NCBI RefSeq assembly: GCF_009834875.1
Contig: NZ_WVHT01000002.1
Coordinates: 1 to 64,000, forward strand
DNA: 64,000 bases
Reading direction: 5' to 3'
Source of the DNA: Hufsiella arboris
GTDB taxonomy: Bacteria > Bacteroidota > Bacteroidia > Sphingobacteriales > Sphingobacteriaceae
Each line of letters begins with the position of its first letter. Position 1 is the stretch's first letter. The notes below the pieces were generated by a model. It ran no database searches. It was not told the DNA's origin and was given only the letters and a program-made list of their open reading frames with translations. Below are positions 32,976-41,992 of the stretch, in pieces. The translations under genes and the position numbers were made by a program.

Positions 32976-35900
32976 GTGGACTTGATTAATCCGGTCAGGA
33001 AACTGATTCTTTTTTTTACATATATTTTATTCGTCGCGGCGGTTTCTGCAACCTGCGTGGCTGGTACAAAATATCCAATTCGCTATTTGGGTATTGAACA
33101 GGGTTTGTCAAACAATGCAGTTACATCTGTTTACCAGGATCAGTATGGATTTATATGGCTTGGTACTTACGACGGCCTGAACAGGTACGATGGTACTAAA
33201 TTTAAAATCTTTCGAAATATTTGGGGCGATGAGACGTCGTTGAAAGACAATCACATTATCGCATTGTCAGGGGTAAAGGACAAAATATTTATCGGGACAC
33301 AACGAGGGCTGATTTATTATAATTACCAGGATGCTAAGTTTTATCCTGTTTCTTTTAAAAACAAACAGGGAAAAAGTCAGCCAATAAATTCAAATATAAA
33401 TGCATTAATTACTACAAAAGTTGGAGACGTTTACGTTGCCACCGAAAATAATGGTTTGCTAGTATATAGCGGCGCTAACGGGGATTGTAAACAGCTCTTT
33501 ACTGCAGATTTAAAAAGCACTTACAATGTACAAGCTTTAACAGCCGACGCAGGGAATAGCATTTGGCTTTTTATTAAAGATACAGGCGTTTGTAAACTCG
33601 AAAACGGCAAGATCCGGGTGATTAATCGCAGCCTCAAGTCTGCCACATGCCTGCTCAGCGGTAATGATAAAAAGCTTTGGATAGGAACAGAAAACGGACT
33701 TTTTTCTTACAATCATCCGCAAGATTTTTTATCGAGATTTGACGAAAGCCGCGAGAAGCTCAGCAGTCAGAATATATTTGACATTAAGCAGGATAAATCC
33801 AGCCTGATCTGGATCGGAACCAATGGTGGCGGCGTTAACGTTCTCGATCCGGGAACAAAAAAAATCAACTATATACTTCCCGGACAACAACGTGGTTCGC
33901 TTGAAAGCGGTGCTGTAAATGCAATTTACGAGGACAGAAATTCTCGGAAATGGATTGCGACCTTGCGGGGAGGCGTTAACATCATCGATAATAAACCGGA
34001 AATTTTTCCTGTTTACCGGCATGACCCGTTTAATAATAACAGTGTTGTTAATAATTTCATCCTTTCATTTTGTGAAGATAAAAAGGACAACATCTGGATA
34101 GGAACCGACGGCGGCGGACTGAGTTACTGGAACCCTGCAGCCGGTAAGTTTACTAATTACACTCACACCAGTCAGCCGAATTCATTAGTCAGCAATTTTG
34201 TAACCAGCGTTGCGGAGGATTATACCGGGCAAATCTGGGTGGCAACGTTCAGTGGCGGCATTGACGCGTTCGACAACAGCCGTCATTCATTCAAACATTA
34301 TGATTGTTACAACCCTGTAACCAAACGGTTTGACAGCAACTTATGGAAGCTGTTTGAAGATTCCAGGCACAATTTATGGGCAGGAACCACAAGAGGCGGA
34401 GCGCTTTACAAGTATAACCGGCAAGCCGACCGGTTTGAACTGTTTGATCACCGGCTCACGAATATTCATACAATTTTCGAAGATAAGGCCGGCCGGCTAT
34501 GGGCCGGGAATTATTCCCAGTTGATCCGGATTGATATCCAAAATAGAAAACATCAATATATCCATGTCGGCCATGCGATTCGTTCAATAACAGGAGACGA
34601 TAACAATATATTATGGCTGGGTTCTGAAGGCGGCGGCCTTCTTAAATTTGATTGCGCGAAAAAGAGGTTTACCCGTTATACACAAGTAAACGGACTGCCC
34701 AGCAACACTATTTTAAACATATTGATTGATAACAAGGGTGTTCTATGGTGCAGTACTTACAGCGGATTAACAAGATTTGATCCGGCGACTGGACAGTTTA
34801 AAAATTTCGATGTGTCCGACGGCTTACAGAGCAATCAGTTTAATTATAATGCGGGACTGAAGCTTAAAAACGGAGCGCTTATGTTCGGCGGAATTAACGG
34901 ATTTAATATCTTTTATCCTGACAGTATCAGCTATGCGGTGAGCTATCCCGAAATTAAGATCACGGGGTTAAAAATCAATAATAAACTTATCGAAGGCAGT
35001 TCGCCGTATACCGATTATAGTTCTGTAGTTGAACTAAGAAAAATCCAGGTACCTTATGACGACGCCACGATTGCGATTGACTATGCTTCTCTTGAATACT
35101 CGCGTCCCGACAAAATCAACTATGCATATTTTCTGGAAGGCTGGGATCACGGCTGGAATGCGGTCGGCAACCTGAAAACGGCCTATTATACCAGGCTTAA
35201 TGAAGGCCATTATACGCTTCATATAAAAGCGACAGATACAAACGGATCTTGGAATAGCCGGCAGTTAATTGTCGATATTATTGTTTTACCTCCATGGTAC
35301 CGTACCTGGTGGGCATATCTGATCTACACCGGAATTTTCGCAGCCCTTGTCTATAGTTTTCTGTTATACCGCACACGGCAAAGTAATCTGAAATATGAGA
35401 TCGAAATTGCCAACCTGAAAATGGAACGGGAAAAAGAGCTGAATGAAAGGAAGCTTTCATTTTTTACAAATATCTCGCACGAATTCCGCACACCGCTAAC
35501 ATTAATTATAAACCCTATAAAGGATCTGCTGAAGCAGCGCGGCGATAAGGACAACTCGGAATTAAACTTAATTTATCGTAATGCACGCAGGCTGCTGAGG
35601 TTGGTAGACCAGCTATTACTGTTCCGAAAAATTGAAAGCGAAAATGACAGCCTGAAAATGACGTGCATTAACTTATGCGCGCTATGTAACGATGTTTACC
35701 TTTCCTTTGTTCATCAGGCGAAATTGAAATCAATCGAATACGAATTCAATTGTCCGGATGAAGATATCCAGATTAATGCTGATCGCGATAAGATTGAAAT
35801 TGCCCTGTTTAATCTTCTTTCTAATGCCTTCAAATTTACGCCTGAAGGCGGCAAAGTCATCATGACGATAACCGGTGTCGGCGACAGGGCAAATATTCAG

Positions 35901-37043
35901 ATATCGGATACCGGTTGCGGAATTGATACCTCGACCGGCGATAAAATATTTGAGAAGTTTTATCAAACGAAAGATAAATCGTTGAAAACGGGATTTGGCA
36001 TCGGTTTATATCTCGTTAAAACTTTTATTGAAAGCCATGAAGGTGAAATCAGCCATACCATCAACGAACAAGGCGGAACAACCTTCAATATCGTTTTACA
36101 AAAGGCACAGGATCCTGCTGCTGAGATAGATAATAGTGAGAAAAGTGAGTTGATCGACGAGCTTTTCCAGGACGATTATAATGATAAAGCGCCGGACGAT
36201 GAACCTTACAATCTCGAATTATTAATTTCTGACCGGCAGGCAATTTTAATCATTGACGACAACGACGAAATCAGGGCATATATAAAATCGATCTTCAAAG
36301 ACAATTACAAAATTTACCAGGCGGTAAACGGCTCAGAAGGTCTTGAACAGATAAGACGGTTTTTGCCGGACATCGTAATCAGCGATATTATGATGCAGGG
36401 AATTGACGGCATTGAATTGTGCAGGGTTATTAAGCAGGATAGTTCGTTAAGCCATATTCCTGTAATTCTGCTCACAGGCGACGCTACACCCGGTTTAAAA
36501 CTGAAAGGGATTGAAGTAGGAGCTATTGACTTTGTTAGCAAGCCCTTCGAAAAGGATTTGCTGGTAGCAAGAGTGCAGGGTATTCTCCGTAATAAAACAG
36601 AGCTCCAGAATTATTTTTATAATGAAATTACGCTAAAGTATAACACCCGGAACATATCCGAGCATCACAAAGAATTTTTATATAAGTGCGTATCAATTAT
36701 CGAGAACAATCTTTCGGATCCGAATTTTGATGTGCAAACCATCGCCAAGGAAATGGGAACGAGCTATTCCAGTCTCTTTAAAAAGGTCAAATCAATAAGC
36801 GGACAGTCTGTAACGAGTTTTATTCGTTTCGTCCGTCTCCGGAAAGCGGCCGAAATAATGATCAACACAAACTGTAATGTTAATGAAGCGGCCCTAAATG
36901 CGGGCTTCAATGACATTAAATATTTTAGAGAACATTTTACCCGCCTGTTCGGTATCAAACCTTCAGAGTTTATCAAAAAACATCGTACTGCCTTCCATAA
37001 AACCTACTTGGTTGAAAAATACTACAAGTACACTGAAAAATAG
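32976..37043 (+). CDS. Hybrid two-component system regulator (HTCS)
   Basis: It has 1355 residues with a GTG start that gives a signal/anchor segment (KLILFFTYILFVAAVSATCV). Domain order: a long periplasmic sensor of Reg_prop propeller units (about residues 40-690, with repeats such as GFIWLGTYDGLNRYDG and NIWIGTDGGGLSYW), a Y_Y_Y domain to about 770, one membrane helix near 780-800, a HisKA domain with NISHEFRTPLTLI (His near 833), an HATPase domain, a receiver with IIDDNDEIRAY (Asp near 1135 in PDIVISDIMM), and an AraC-type DNA-binding domain at the C terminus. Such one-protein systems sense released oligosaccharides and switch on their locus. It lies directly before the SusC gene and is the probable activator of all genes from 37304 onward. 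Confidence 0.9.
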   Translation: MDLINPVRKLILFFTYILFVAAVSATCVAGTKYPIRYLGIEQGLSNNAVTSVYQDQYGFIWLGTYDGLNRYDGTKFKIFRNIWGDETSLKDNHIIALSGVKDKIFIGTQRGLIYYNYQDAKFYPVSFKNKQGKSQPINSNINALITTKVGDVYVATENNGLLVYSGANGDCKQLFTADLKSTYNVQALTADAGNSIWLFIKDTGVCKLENGKIRVINRSLKSATCLLSGNDKKLWIGTENGLFSYNHPQDFLSRFDESREKLSSQNIFDIKQDKSSLIWIGTNGGGVNVLDPGTKKINYILPGQQRGSLESGAVNAIYEDRNSRKWIATLRGGVNIIDNKPEIFPVYRHDPFNNNSVVNNFILSFCEDKKDNIWIGTDGGGLSYWNPAAGKFTNYTHTSQPNSLVSNFVTSVAEDYTGQIWVATFSGGIDAFDNSRHSFKHYDCYNPVTKRFDSNLWKLFEDSRHNLWAGTTRGGALYKYNRQADRFELFDHRLTNIHTIFEDKAGRLWAGNYSQLIRIDIQNRKHQYIHVGHAIRSITGDDNNILWLGSEGGGLLKFDCAKKRFTRYTQVNGLPSNTILNILIDNKGVLWCSTYSGLTRFDPATGQFKNFDVSDGLQSNQFNYNAGLKLKNGALMFGGINGFNIFYPDSISYAVSYPEIKITGLKINNKLIEGSSPYTDYSSVVELRKIQVPYDDATIAIDYASLEYSRPDKINYAYFLEGWDHGWNAVGNLKTAYYTRLNEGHYTLHIKATDTNGSWNSRQLIVDIIVLPPWYRTWWAYLIYTGIFAALVYSFLLYRTRQSNLKYEIEIANLKMEREKELNERKLSFFTNISHEFRTPLTLIINPIKDLLKQRGDKDNSELNLIYRNARRLLRLVDQLLLFRKIESENDSLKMTCINLCALCNDVYLSFVHQAKLKSIEYEFNCPDEDIQINADRDKIEIALFNLLSNAFKFTPEGGKVIMTITGVGDRANIQISDTGCGIDTSTGDKIFEKFYQTKDKSLKTGFGIGLYLVKTFIESHEGEISHTINEQGGTTFNIVLQKAQDPAAEIDNSEKSELIDELFQDDYNDKAPDDEPYNLELLISDRQAILIIDDNDEIRAYIKSIFKDNYKIYQAVNGSEGLEQIRRFLPDIVISDIMMQGIDGIELCRVIKQDSSLSHIPVILLTGDATPGLKLKGIEVGAIDFVSKPFEKDLLVARVQGILRNKTELQNYFYNEITLKYNTRNISEHHKEFLYKCVSIIENNLSDPNFDVQTIAKEMGTSYSSLFKKVKSISGQSVTSFIRFVRLRKAAEIMINTNCNVNEAALNAGFNDIKYFREHFTRLFGIKPSEFIKKHRTAFHKTYLVEKYYKYTEK

Positions 37044-37056
37044 CGTTTTAAAATGT

Positions 37057-37079
37057 CGCTGTAGAGATTGGTCTCTGCG
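37057..37079 (+). terminator. Hairpin after the hybrid regulator gene
   Basis: CGC-TGT-AGAGA, loop TTGG, TCTCT-GCG: a stem of eight pairs with a small bulge, just after the stop codon. The downstream tract is TGCTATTTT rather than a pure T-run, so it is only a possible terminator separating the regulator from the SusC operon. Confidence 0.4.
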
Positions 37080-37092
37080 GGTGCTATTTTAA

Positions 37093-37121
37093 CCCCCTTA
37101 ATTTTACAGATTTGCCCCCTT
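37093..37121 (+). promoter_or_regulatory. Direct repeat CCCCCTT, likely HTCS binding site
   Basis: CCCCCTT occurs at 37093-37099 and again at 37115-37121, 22 bases apart (two helical turns), with a similar A/T-rich context before each. AraC-type DNA-binding domains often bind such direct repeats just upstream of or overlapping the -33 element. The second copy overlaps the candidate promoter. Confidence 0.45.
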
Positions 37122-37139
37122 TTTATTTGTATAATTTAC
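37111..37139 (+). promoter_or_regulatory. Candidate promoter of the SusC operon
   Basis: TTTG (37111-37114), 17 bases, then TAATTTAC (37132-37139), an imperfect match to TTTG-N19-TAnnTTTG, as expected for a promoter that needs an activator. The transcript leader would be about 155 bases. Confidence 0.35.
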
Positions 37140-37303
37140 ACTTATTTCGTGCTGACTAATCATGCGGATCGTAACGCCCGGCCGTAATTTGTAAACTTAA
37201 ATTCAAAAAAATTATGACAGCTTTTTACTAGAAGGGGAGCTAAGTATTTCGCCTTAAACTCAGGCAAACAAACATTTCAATTCCAATTATTAATTAACCA
37301 AAA

Positions 37304-40297
37304 ATGAAAGAGAAAATTACTTATTTATTTAACGCGGCGCTGCTGATATGCTTTTTGGTGTGTACCAGCAATGTCGTTAAAGCTCAGACAAATCAGTTTA
37401 CCGTGAGCGGTACGGTTGTCGATGAGAAAGGAAATCCGCTGCCCGGTGCTTCGATTAAAGCCGCTGGCCAAACACGTGGTACATCAAGTGATGCAAACGG
37501 AAAATTTTCTATTACGCTAAGCAATGCTTCTACGCTTACTATTACTTATGTTGGGATGGCGCCAAAAACCGTAGATGTTACCAGTGCTAGTAAATCCCTG
37601 AACATTATCTTAAATGATAGTGGAAAGCAACTGAACGAGGTGGTTGTTGTAGGATACGGTACCCAAAAACGTTCAGACGTTACCGGCGCTGTAGTATCTG
37701 TTCCCAAACAACGTTTATCACAAATCCCGGTGACGAACGTATTACAGGCCGTTGAAGGTGCGGTTGCTGGGGTAAACATCACAACTACTTCGTCAGTTCC
37801 CGGCAGCCAGCCGGCAGCGTTGATCCGCGGTCAAAATTCAATTACTGCCAACAGCGGACCTTATATCGTTGTTGATGGAGTCCCGTTCAGTAAGCAGGGA
37901 GGTACGTTGAACGATATTAATCCAAATGACATAGCCTCGATCGAAGTTCTTAAAGACCCATCGGCCGTTGCCATCTATGGTACCAACGGTTCTCAGGGTG
38001 TAATCCTTATTACAACCAAAAAAGGAGCTACCGGCAAACCTGTTATCCGTTATAACGGATACGTAGGAACTGAAAATCTGGCTCATATTCTTGAGCCAAG
38101 AAACGGCGCTGAGTATGTTCAAAAATATGCTGATTACATGTCGCAAACAGGGCAGACTCAAACCAACCCGGTTCCTAACTATGGGGAACTGCCGAATTAT
38201 AACGCCGGCATCACAACGGATTGGGTAAAAGAAGCAACCCAGCAAGGTATTATGCAAGATCATAACCTGAGTATTTCGGGAGGTACAGAAGATGTTAAGT
38301 ATTATGTGTCTGGCGAATACATGGATCAAAAAGGTGCAGTGAGAGGTTATCAGTACAAGCGGGTAAGTTTCCGCACAAATCTCGATGCGAACCTTGCCAG
38401 CTTCCTGAGTGTTGGAACCAACCTGTTCGTAGCTAATAACAACAGAGATGGTGGCCGGGCAAATCTTCTTTTTGCAACCTCTATGAGTCCTTATGGGCAG
38501 GAGTACAATCCAAATGGAACGTATGCTATTTATCCGATGAACCCGGAGCAGTTATATACAAATCCACTGCTGGGACTTGTAACAGACCGTCTTGATCGCG
38601 GAACAAATTTGAACGGCAACCTATATGCTGATGTCAAATTTGGCGGAGCGTTAAAAGGCCTGAAATATCGTATCAATGCAGGTTACACTTATCTGCCTTA
38701 TCGTACCGCGAGCTATACAGGACGTGAGGCGAACGATATGATCGGTACAGCAAGCAACTACAATGAGGAAACAAACAGCTATACCCTGGAAAATATCTTG
38801 TCGTACAATCGCGACTGGAAAGATCATCACCTGGATGTAACAGCATTATACAGTAATCAGGAGTCAAAATTCCGGTCCACTACCGCTGGAGCTACCGGTT
38901 TTGTCAATGATCAACTGGGATATGACAACCTGGGTGCCGGTGCAACGCAAACAAGTAATTCTTACCAACGCAGAAGAGCGCTTGTATCACAAATGGCTCG
39001 TGTAAATTATTCTTACAAAAGCCGTTATTTATTGACTCTTACAGCCCGACGCGACGGATCGTCTGTATTCGGAGCCGATGCTGATAAATATGGTTTGTTC
39101 CCCTCAGCTGCAATTGGCTGGAATATCAGCAATGAGGATTTCATGAGAAAACTGACCTGGATAGACAATCTTAAAATAAGGGGTTCTTACGGTAAGTCGG
39201 GTAACGAGGCTGTTGATGTTTACGGAACAATTAGTACCGATAATACAGCACGTTCGCCTTTTAATGGCATCAGCACCATCGGAACCATACCAAGCAACTT
39301 AGGTAACTCGAACCTGCATTGGGAAGAAACTGTTGGTGGAAACGTGGGTGTCGATTTCTCAGTCTTCAATAGCCGTATCAACGGATCGGTTGATATGTAT
39401 GATCTTAATACCAGCGGATTATTGCTTAGGAGAAGTTTACCGATCATTACCGGCTACGCCAACGTGCTGGACAATATTGGTAAAACAGCTAACAAGGGAA
39501 TTGAAGTTTCCCTGAATACCCGCAACTTTGTTAAAGGTGATTTCAAGTGGGAAACCGCAGTTGTTTTTGCTACCAACAAAAATAAAATCGTCGATTTATA
39601 CGGCGATAAGCAAAGTGACCTTGGCAACAGGTGGTTTATCGGTCAGCCGATTAATGTTGTTTACGATTATGTAATGCAGGGAGTATGGCAAACAGGCCAG
39701 GATGCTTCTAAGCAGGATCCGGGATCCAAAGCCGGCGATTTGAAATTCGCTGACGTTAACGGCGATGGCAAGGTTACAGCAGACGATAGAGTAGTATTAG
39801 GCCAAACAGCACCAAAATGGACAGGCGGTTTGACAAATACTTTTCACTATAAAAACATCAATCTGAATGTTTTCATTCAAACAGTACAAGGCGTAACAAA
39901 AAGTAACCCCGATCTGAATTATGGTGATGAGACAGGCAGAAGAAATACGCCTGCTGAAATCGGATACTGGACATCAACCAACGGAAACAACACCCGCCCT
40001 GCGTTATCTTATAACAATACCAGGGGGTATGGCTACGCTTCTGACGCGAGCTTCACCCGGATCAAAGATGTGACCCTGAGCTACCAGTTCAATCCAAAAG
40101 TGCTCGATAAGTTACATTTGGGCGGTCTTACAATTTATGCAAGCGGCCGTAACTTATACACTTTCACTGATTGGATTGGATGGGATCCTGAAAATAATTA
40201 CCTGGGAAGAGGGATTACCAGTGGAAGTAACAGCTGGGTAGATAATTATCCAACCGTGCGCACTTTCGTATTCGGTGCCAATATCTCGTTAAAATAA
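37304..40297 (+). CDS. SusC/RagA-type TonB-dependent outer-membrane transporter
   Basis: It has 997 residues. A signal peptide ends near VKAQTNQ. An N-terminal carboxypeptidase-regulatory-like domain covers about residues 30-115 (VSGTVVDEKGNPLPGASIK). The TonB box region is NEVVVVGYGTQKRSDVTGAV. The plug domain contains QPAALIRGQNSI and DPSAVAIYGTNGSQGVILIT, and a 22-strand beta-barrel follows, ending with VFGANISLK. It imports glycan pieces across the outer membrane with energy from TonB, in complex with the SusD-like lipoprotein encoded next. It is the first gene of a rightward operon that runs to the GH35 gene. Regulation is likely by the HTCS upstream through the direct repeat at 37093. 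Confidence 0.95.
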   Translation: MKEKITYLFNAALLICFLVCTSNVVKAQTNQFTVSGTVVDEKGNPLPGASIKAAGQTRGTSSDANGKFSITLSNASTLTITYVGMAPKTVDVTSASKSLNIILNDSGKQLNEVVVVGYGTQKRSDVTGAVVSVPKQRLSQIPVTNVLQAVEGAVAGVNITTTSSVPGSQPAALIRGQNSITANSGPYIVVDGVPFSKQGGTLNDINPNDIASIEVLKDPSAVAIYGTNGSQGVILITTKKGATGKPVIRYNGYVGTENLAHILEPRNGAEYVQKYADYMSQTGQTQTNPVPNYGELPNYNAGITTDWVKEATQQGIMQDHNLSISGGTEDVKYYVSGEYMDQKGAVRGYQYKRVSFRTNLDANLASFLSVGTNLFVANNNRDGGRANLLFATSMSPYGQEYNPNGTYAIYPMNPEQLYTNPLLGLVTDRLDRGTNLNGNLYADVKFGGALKGLKYRINAGYTYLPYRTASYTGREANDMIGTASNYNEETNSYTLENILSYNRDWKDHHLDVTALYSNQESKFRSTTAGATGFVNDQLGYDNLGAGATQTSNSYQRRRALVSQMARVNYSYKSRYLLTLTARRDGSSVFGADADKYGLFPSAAIGWNISNEDFMRKLTWIDNLKIRGSYGKSGNEAVDVYGTISTDNTARSPFNGISTIGTIPSNLGNSNLHWEETVGGNVGVDFSVFNSRINGSVDMYDLNTSGLLLRRSLPIITGYANVLDNIGKTANKGIEVSLNTRNFVKGDFKWETAVVFATNKNKIVDLYGDKQSDLGNRWFIGQPINVVYDYVMQGVWQTGQDASKQDPGSKAGDLKFADVNGDGKVTADDRVVLGQTAPKWTGGLTNTFHYKNINLNVFIQTVQGVTKSNPDLNYGDETGRRNTPAEIGYWTSTNGNNTRPALSYNNTRGYGYASDASFTRIKDVTLSYQFNPKVLDKLHLGGLTIYASGRNLYTFTDWIGWDPENNYLGRGITSGSNSWVDNYPTVRTFVFGANISLK

Positions 40298-40326
40298 TGA
40301 TCCGCTACATTCAAAAAACGACAACA

Positions 40327-41940
40327 ATGAAAAAGACTATATTGAAAATATCCGCATTGGCAGTTATCGTTGCAGCTGTATCATGCAAAAAAAGTTACCT
40401 GGATGAAACACCGTATTCATCCTATACGCCGACTACATTAAATGATTCACTAGGATTTGAGTCTTCGTTGATAGGGTTATATAACCATACCAGTACGATT
40501 TTTTCCTGGGCTGACCAGCAGGGCTGGCCGAGTGTCTGGCAGGTCGGAACAGACGTTGCGAATTGTACAGCGAACCAGCAAAGTGTTGAAATTCCATATT
40601 ATAATTATGCGCTTTTGACGCCAACAGATATAGGCGCTTCCAGGATGTGGAACAGGGATTATATAATGGTAAATCTCGCGAACACAATTATTGATAACGT
40701 TGAAAACCCTTCGTTAACCGGTATTAGCACTAAAGGTAAATCTGCAATCAGCGCGGAAGCTAAGTTTTTCAGAGCATACGCCTACAATAATCTTGCTACG
40801 CTGTTCGGAAAAGTGCCCCTGCAACTGCATGCATTAACGGGCCCCAAAACTGATTATACCCGTAATTCACTCGACGAAGTAAATGCTGCGATCATCAGCG
40901 ACCTTACTTTTGCGGCTACCAATCTTCCGGATATTGAATCTGTAAAAACAAACTCAAAAGGTAAGTTATACGGTCGTGCCAATAAATTTATGGCGATGCA
41001 ACTTCTTGCGGAGGTCTATCTGAGAACCGGGAAGCCCGATTTGGCAGAGCAGCAAGCGCAGGCTATTATCACTAGCGGCCGTTTCAGCTTAATTAAAAAC
41101 CGTTACGGTATAAAGGCAAATCAACCTGGTGATTACTATTCGGACATGTTCCAGTACGGAAACGAAAGAAGAGTACAAGGTAACACTGAAGCCATCTGGG
41201 TTCTTGAGCAGGAAAATCCTAGTGCGGTAACCGGTGGTATTACAGATAATCCGCAACAGCGCCGCGTATGGGGTGCAGCTTACTACAATATTGCGGGCAT
41301 GGTGATCACAGATTCGCTGGGAGGACGCGGTATTGGCCGTTTGCGCCTGAGCAACTGGGTGCTTTATGGCTTGTATGATAAAAATGACGTCCGTAATTCC
41401 CAGTATAACATCCGCCGCCGTTACTATTATAATGATCCGGCTTCGCCGAACTTTGGCAAGCAGGTTCCTTTTACCGGCCCGGATACTCTTTTCAAAATTT
41501 GTCCGAGCACAACGAAGTGGGGTGCTTTTGATCCGAATGATACTTTCGGCTATGCGATGATCAAAGATTTTATTCTGATGCGACTTGGCGAAACCTATCT
41601 ATTGCTTGCCGAAGCACAGGTTAAACAAGGTAAACTTGATGCAGCTGCCACAACGATTAACGTTTTGCGCGATCGGGCTCATGCTCCAACAGTAACCGCC
41701 GCACAAATGAATATGGACTTTATCCTTGATGAGCGTGCACGTGAACTGATTGGTGAAGAAAATCGTCGTATGACGCTGATGCGTACAGGCACTTTGGTCG
41801 ATCGTGCAATACGTCTGAATAGCAACGACGCGCAAAAACCGTTAACCGGACTGACTTCGAAAAATTTATTGCTGCCAATTCCATTGTCTGAAATTCAGTT
41901 AAATAAGGATGCAGTATTGGAGCAAAATCCTGGTTATTAA
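40327..41940 (+). CDS. SusD/RagB-type glycan-binding lipoprotein
   Basis: It has 537 residues from ATG 40327, which gives a good lipoprotein signal (KKTILKISALAVIVAAVSC, with Cys 20 as the lipidated residue). An earlier ATG at 40297 overlaps the stop of the SusC gene but adds ten unrelated residues, so I reject it. The mature protein is helical with TPR-like pairs (KFMAMQLLAEVYLRTGKPDL, GETYLLLAEAQVKQGKLD), and the C-terminal motif ERARELIGEENRRMTLMRTG is typical of RagB/SusD. It binds the polysaccharide at the cell surface and acts as a lid on the SusC-like transporter. It is paired with the gene directly before it, and the next gene follows a hairpin. Confidence 0.95.
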   Translation: MKKTILKISALAVIVAAVSCKKSYLDETPYSSYTPTTLNDSLGFESSLIGLYNHTSTIFSWADQQGWPSVWQVGTDVANCTANQQSVEIPYYNYALLTPTDIGASRMWNRDYIMVNLANTIIDNVENPSLTGISTKGKSAISAEAKFFRAYAYNNLATLFGKVPLQLHALTGPKTDYTRNSLDEVNAAIISDLTFAATNLPDIESVKTNSKGKLYGRANKFMAMQLLAEVYLRTGKPDLAEQQAQAIITSGRFSLIKNRYGIKANQPGDYYSDMFQYGNERRVQGNTEAIWVLEQENPSAVTGGITDNPQQRRVWGAAYYNIAGMVITDSLGGRGIGRLRLSNWVLYGLYDKNDVRNSQYNIRRRYYYNDPASPNFGKQVPFTGPDTLFKICPSTTKWGAFDPNDTFGYAMIKDFILMRLGETYLLLAEAQVKQGKLDAAATTINVLRDRAHAPTVTAAQMNMDFILDERARELIGEENRRMTLMRTGTLVDRAIRLNSNDAQKPLTGLTSKNLLLPIPLSEIQLNKDAVLEQNPGY

Positions 41941-41950
41941 TAATATTATT

Positions 41951-41989
41951 GCCGGCTGGGTTAAGGTTAGTGGCCTGGTCGGTTTTTTT
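41951..41989 (+). terminator. Hairpin plus T-run between SusD and BNR genes
   Basis: GCCGGCTGG on the left pairs imperfectly with CCTGGTCGG on the right (G-U pairs and a bulge), followed at once by TTTTTTT. This resembles a Rho-independent terminator, but the start codon of the next gene is only 3 bases after the T-run. It may attenuate transcription into the enzyme genes rather than stop it completely. Confidence 0.5.
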
Positions 41990-41992
41990 AAT

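Noticed and set aside
37838-38329. Minus-strand open frame of 163 residues
   Set aside because: It lies wholly inside the SusC gene and is a shadow frame.
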